Source: Zygnema circumcarinatum
Taxonomy: Eukaryota > Streptophyta > Zygnematophyceae > Zygnematales > Zygnemataceae
Direction: 5' to 3'
Assembly (NCBI GenBank): GCA_037447605.1
Contig: CM074809.1
Coordinates: forward strand, 2,541,297-2,605,296
DNA: 64,000 nucleotides
The position numbers and the translations under genes are program-made. Positions 59,905 to 64,000 of this stretch are shown piece by piece; position 1 is the stretch's first letter, and every line of letters starts with the position of its first letter. The notes under the pieces are model-generated. The model was not told the DNA's origin and did no database searches. It worked only from the letters and a program-made list of their open reading frames with translations.

Positions 59905-60540
59905 GGTCATCACTGAAAGTGAGCGGCAAAATTACAATGGACTGTTATCGACCGGCTCCGCACAAGGATCTTGTTTATTTGGCCACGCAAAAATTTATCG
60001 TATTTATGCAGCAAAGTCGCACCTGTTCATTTCTGCTCCTCAATACACTAACTGTCCGACAAGATAAGGACTCATAATCACACAATTCAACTTCATTTTA
60101 AAAGATACCCTGCAAGGAAAAAACAGCACATTTCAGACAGCGTAAGCAGCGCATGAACACGCACTCTGCAACGCCTCCCTCGTTCTCCACTTCCATGACA
60201 AGAGCTTGAAGGCAGGCCCCTTAGAGCACAAACAGCTCCTTCACGTGCTTCTGTTTTGAGAGTGGTTTCTTTTTTCCCCGTGGTTTCTGCTTCCCCGCAA
60301 GCTAGCCGTACGACAGCCCCCTAGTCTCACGGTACGCGTCACGCGCGCGTCAGCCACATCGAACGACGCAATTCGACACTACTTTTCCCGAAAAAACTCG
60401 CATCCCGTCATCCAACGGTCTGAATCTCACGAGGGTCCACGAGGCACATCCAACGGCTAACCTTCCCCATATACCGAACTCGGCTATCCAACGGTCTGAA
60501 TTCAACATTGTGTCCACGTGGCATAACCAACGGCTATATC
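59905..60540. other. Upstream flank of the HECT gene
   Basis: Possibly includes the first HECT exon (an ATG on the minus strand near 60200 opens MEVENEGG). From 60300 the sequence is rich in CAACGG words (ATCCAACGGTCTGAAT repeated at 60411 and 60487) leading into the GC-module array. No other gene seen. Confidence 0.4.
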
Positions 60541-60564
60541 TCGAATCGTTGCAACGGTGGAGGG

Positions 60565-61070
60565 AGGGAGACATGACAGCCCGGGCCGCGAGGCGAGGCC
60601 TTGAGGGACCCGGGCAGCCCAAACCTATTACAGGCTGCCTTTTACGCGAGGCAAGCGTCCGCGATTGGGCGAGCGTCGGCCGGGCAGCTCAAGTTTGGCA
60701 GCAAGCTGCCCTGACGACAAAGGGGTGGCGCAAATTAGCGGGCCGCGCGCCTACCTCATCTCCCCTGTGGATCAGACAGTACGGACGTACAGGTGGCGCC
60801 ACCGCCGTGGGGGAATGCTGCTTTTACGGTGCGCGCGACGTGACGGGACGCGCCGTAGGGGGGCTCGCCCTGATCGGAATCGCGGCGACGGAGGACAAGA
60901 AAGAATTTCAGCTGCCCGGCCGCCGCTCGCCCAATCGCGGACGATTGATTTCGCTGGTGGAGCAGAATAAACCATATGAACGCTGCCCGGAGCCAAACTT
61001 CAGCTGCCCGGCCGACGCTCGCCCAATCGCGGACGTCCGCGAAGGGTAGCCAAAAACATTCCGGGCCAAG
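60565..61070. repeat. GC-rich module array 3 (inverted)
   Basis: Inverted relative to arrays 1 and 2. Starts GACATGACAGCCCGGGCCGC, contains one CGTCCGCGATTGGGCGAGCG module and then reversed modules (CTGCCCGGCCGCCGCTCGCC), and ends GCGGACGTCCGCGAAGGGTA before the satellite. Confidence 0.85.
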
Positions 61071-61084
61071 GGCTGGACGGACGA

Positions 61085-61720
61085 CCATGGGTTGGATCAA
61101 CCATTGGAATGGTAGCGACTTGCAAACCGTTGGTTCTGCACTGGCCAACCATTGGATCCAATGGTTGGGTGGGGCGGGAATCAATGGCCCAATGGTTGCA
61201 GTCATTGGCAATGGTTAACTTGTAGCCAGCCAATAGTTGCAACCATTGGCAATGGTTGAATGGGGCGGGAATCAATGGTCGAATGGTTGCAACCATTGGC
61301 AATGGTTGGCTGGGTAGCCAACCAATGGTCGAATGGTTGCAACCATTGGCAATGGTTGGGTGGAGCAGGAATCAATAGTCCAATGGTTGAAGCTACGTGC
61401 AATAGTTGGCTGGGAAGCTAGCCAATGGTTGCAGCCATTGGCAATGGTGGGATGGAGCGGGAAACAATTGTCCAATGGTTGAAGTTACTTGCAATGGTTG
61501 GCTGGGAAACTAGCCAATGGTTGCAGCCATTGGCAATGATTAGGTGGGCCGGGAATCAATGGTCCAATGGTTGCAGTTTTGGCAATGGTTGGCTGGATAG
61601 CCAGCCAATGGTTGCAACCATTGGCAATGATTGGGTGGGGCGGGAATCAATGGTCCAATGGTTGCAGTTACTTGCAATGGTTTGCCGGGAAGCCAGCCAA
61701 TGGTTGCAACCGTTGAGAGG
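61085..61720. repeat. CCATTGG palindromic satellite array 5 (inverted)
   Basis: About seven units, CCAATGGTTGCAACCATTGG with GGGGCGGGAATCAATGGTCC, the reverse complement of the unit in array 1. It starts at GGTTGGATCAACCATTGGAA. Confidence 0.9.
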
Positions 61721-61734
61721 GGGGAAAAGGTAGA

Positions 61735-61795
61735 GAGCGAGAGAGCGAGAGAGCGAGAGAGCGAGAGAGCGAGAGAGCGAGAGAGAGCAGGTGGT
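61735..61795. repeat. GAGAGC microsatellite between two elements
   Basis: Seven or so GAGAGC/GAGAGA units between array 5 and GC-module array 4; equivalent of the CT tracts that border the other arrays. Confidence 0.85.
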
Positions 61796-61814
61796 CGGTG
61801 AGGGAGGGAGGGGA

Positions 61815-62585
61815 GACATGACAGCCCGGACCGCGGGGCGAGGCCTTGGGGAGGGCCCCCGGCAGCCCAAAACTATTACAGGCTGCCTACGTGAACCAAG
61901 CGTCCGCGATTGGTCGAGAGTCGCCCGGGCAGCTCAAGTTTAGCAGCGAGCTGCCCGGAAGAGAAAGTCGTGGCCCAAAATGGCGGGATGCGCGCCTACC
62001 TCATCGACCCTGTGGATAAGACTAGACGGACGAACAGGTGGCGCCACCGCCGTGGGGGAATGCTGCGGTACCGTGCGCGCGACGTGACGGGACGCGCCGT
62101 AGGGGGGCTGCCCCTGATCGGAATCGCGGCGACGGAGGACCAGAAAGAATTTCAGCTGCCCGGCCGCCGCTCGCCCAATCGCGGACGATTGATTTCGCTG
62201 GGTGGGCAGAATAAACCATTTGAATTCTGCCCTGAGCCAAACTTGACCTGCCCGGCCGACGCTCACCCAATTGCGGACGTTTGCTTGGAGGACTGGGCAG
62301 CCGAAAACAGTTTAGGGCTGCCCCGGACCAAACCTTCTGCTGCCCGGACGACAGACGCCCAATCGCGGACGTTTGCTTCACTGTTGGGGCAGCCAAAACC
62401 ATTTCCAATCTGCCCGTGGCCAGACCTGAGCTGCACCGGCCGACGCTTCGCGGACTCGCGGACGCTTGCCTCGCGTAAAGGGCAGCCTGTAATAGTTTTG
62501 GGCTGCCCGGGGTCTTCACCAAGGCCTCGAACCGCCGCGAATGGCAGCCGAAAACATTCCGGGCCAAGTGCTCTACGGATCACGG
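61815..62585. repeat. GC-rich module array 4 (inverted)
   Basis: Counterpart of array 2, with an extra segment of about 120 bp near 62421-62540 (CTTCGCGGACTCGCGGACGC to GGCCTCGAACCGCCGC) not present in array 2. Confidence 0.85.
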
Positions 62586-62599
62586 GTTGGATCAACCAT

Positions 62600-62750
62600 T
62601 GGAATGGTGGCGATTTGTAAACCGTTGTTTCCGATATAGCCAACCATTGGATCCAATGGTTGGGTGGGGCGGGAATCAATAGTTCAATGGTTGCAGTCAT
62701 TGGCAACGGTTAACTTGTAGCCAGCCAATGGTTGCAACCATTGAGATGGG
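62600..62750. repeat. CCATTGG satellite array 6 (short, inverted)
   Basis: One to two units: GGTTGGATCAACCATTGGAA, GGGTGGGGCGGGAATCAATA, then CCAATGGTTGCAACCATTGA. Counterpart of array 2 at 23560-23765, followed by a GA-rich tract to 62850. Confidence 0.85.
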
Positions 62751-63260
62751 GAAAAAGGGAGAGAGGGAGAGAGGGAAAGGGGGGAAGGGAGAGTGAGGGA
62801 GGGAGTGAGAGTGAGGGAGAGAGAGAGAGGGAGAAAGGGGGAAATGACATTGATAGAGGCATGTTTCCATTTTACAGAATTGGCTGAAAACAGAGGTAGG
62901 GGCTTGCTGGTTGCTTTTGAAACCCCTGCTTGGAACCTTCTCTGTGATAAGCAACAGTGTGGAAAAGCTGAGGCCAAGAAGATAAGAAGACGATGTTCAA
63001 CAGCTGCTGTACCGAGGGATGAGGAACTGCGATCCATGAGAGCTAGCACTATCCGCTGGTCTGCTGAAGAGTCCCTGTCAGTTGAAGCATAGTAATGCGC
63101 TTCAAGGTCAGCCATGGCCACCGCCGCCTGCTCTCCGAGCTGCTCCAGGCTCCTCCCTACATCCTCCGTGTGTTCCTCGAACTTAGAGCTGCGTTCTGCA
63201 ATGGCGGCGTTCAAAGAGGAGAAATCGGCAAAAAGTGGAGTTGGGCTGTGGCTATTGCAG

Positions 63261-64000
63261 AGCTCCTGCTGGATCGCTCCATTCGGGACATCGAGCGGGA
63301 GAGGCAGCAGCTGCAGGCACAGGAGAAGAAACTGATCGCAGAAATAAAGAAGACTGCAAAGCAGGGGCAGATGGTGGGCTTTTCGCTTTCCTGTCGCTCC
63401 CTCGAGCCATTTGTTCAGCCGTGCGTGCATCATGACGAAGTGCAGGGTTCATCATCTTAATTTATATGCCTTCCTTCGTTTTTAGTTTTGAATGAAGCGT
63501 ATTGTTTGCATTCATTCATTGTCAAATGTCGATGCTGTGTACGCAAAATATGCATGTGAATATTTATTCTTTATCGAATGGATAGAGGTCGGTTTTGCCG
63601 CCTGCTTTCTGCAGAAGCGTTTCGCTTGCCTAGTTGGATAGTTGTTCTGCACTTAACATGACTAGTTTTGCCACTTTGTGTTTCAACTTACGTCGAAATT
63701 CTTATTTTTCTCCCACTGTTTGCTCAGAAAACTCGACTCTGTAAAGGCGTCTGTGTTTTCCGTACTAATGCTCTGGCAGGGAGACCGGCTTGCAGGGAGC
63801 TGTGAGGGCGAACAAGGCACCAAATAACAAAGTTTTATGGGCTGAAGTCTCAGCTGCAGGGCATTTCATTAAGAATACAGGTAAGAAGGCAGCTTTTTAT
63901 CCAATACTCAACATCCATTTTAGGTGCATTTTGGTAAAGCAAAAGCTTGAGCCTCTCAGGCAAGCACTAGAAGTGGATCAGCTCTAACCTGATGAGACGT
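63261..64000 (+). pseudogene. VPS2/CHMP2 copy B, partial and broken
   Basis: Exons 63261-63373 (SIRDIERERQQLQAQEKKLI) and 63796-63880 (frame-shifted, ending in the frame of QLQGISLRIQ), identical in layout to copy A. It shares the missing N-terminal exon and the shortened second exon, so the damage predates the duplication. Later exons, if present, lie beyond the window. Confidence 0.75.

Larger units (their letters stand above)
61700..64000. repeat. Inverted duplication, right copy (open at window end)
   Basis: Mirror of 22295-24575. 62855-64000 pairs base for base (86295-p) with 22295-23440. Example differences: G at the 63613-63617 region where the left copy has ATCGATT, and TGG versus TGC in the VPS2 exon. 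Confidence 0.92.

Noticed and set aside
60565-62585. Retrotransposon or DNA transposon coding region inside the repeat block
   Set aside because: No reverse transcriptase, integrase or transposase motif was found in any frame.

Overview
This is nuclear DNA of a eukaryote of the green plant (streptophyte) line. Nearly every gene is cut by GT-AG introns of about 50 to 1200 bp, and several products are plant markers: a plant-unique N-terminally lipidated Rab5 (RABF1/ARA6), a two-stage-targeted thylakoid lumen 15.0 kDa protein, a UTR5-type nucleotide-sugar transporter and a plastid-type argininosuccinate lyase. An LD-carboxypeptidase and a UBE3A/HECTD2-like HECT ligase alongside them suggest a streptophyte alga or an early-diverging land plant rather than a flowering plant; I do not name a species. 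Two runs of exactly ten N (20810-20819, 36425-36434) look like scaffold gaps.

Left part (1-17 kb). Minus strand: a TTC3/DZIP3-domain protein with a poly-Asp tract, entering from the left edge; a DGAT2-type acyltransferase with an unusually long membrane-rich N-terminus; argininosuccinate lyase (7 exons, 523 codons, one GC-AG intron). A small Gly/Pro-rich ORF lies on the plus strand at 10.8 kb.

Repeat block 1 (17-25.8 kb). A foldback MITE, a satellite built on the palindrome CCAATGGTTGCAACCATTGG, and a GC-rich array of about 92-bp modules. Between them sit an unrecognised two-exon membrane protein gene (19.5-20.5 kb) and a broken ESCRT-III VPS2/CHMP2 copy (21.3-23.0 kb).

Central gene-dense part (25.8-50 kb). 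Caprin-like RGG protein (+), RABF1 (-), thylakoid lumen 15.0 kDa protein (+), UTR5-like transporter (-), GLTSCR/BRIP-type chromatin protein (-) and LD-carboxypeptidase (+), the last two sharing a short divergent promoter with a telo-box. For most of these genes the exons join with consistent phase into full-length proteins.

Right part (50-64 kb). A long HECT E3 ligase (-), then repeat block 2: two composite satellite/GC-module elements in inverted orientation followed by a second VPS2 fragment. About 2.3 kb at the right edge (61.7-64.0 kb) is an inverted copy of 22.3-24.6 kb, pairing as p and 86295-p with no indel over the first ~1.15 kb. No operon-like organisation, rRNA, tRNA or CRISPR was seen. 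The genes are unrelated housekeeping, plastid, endomembrane and ubiquitin functions.
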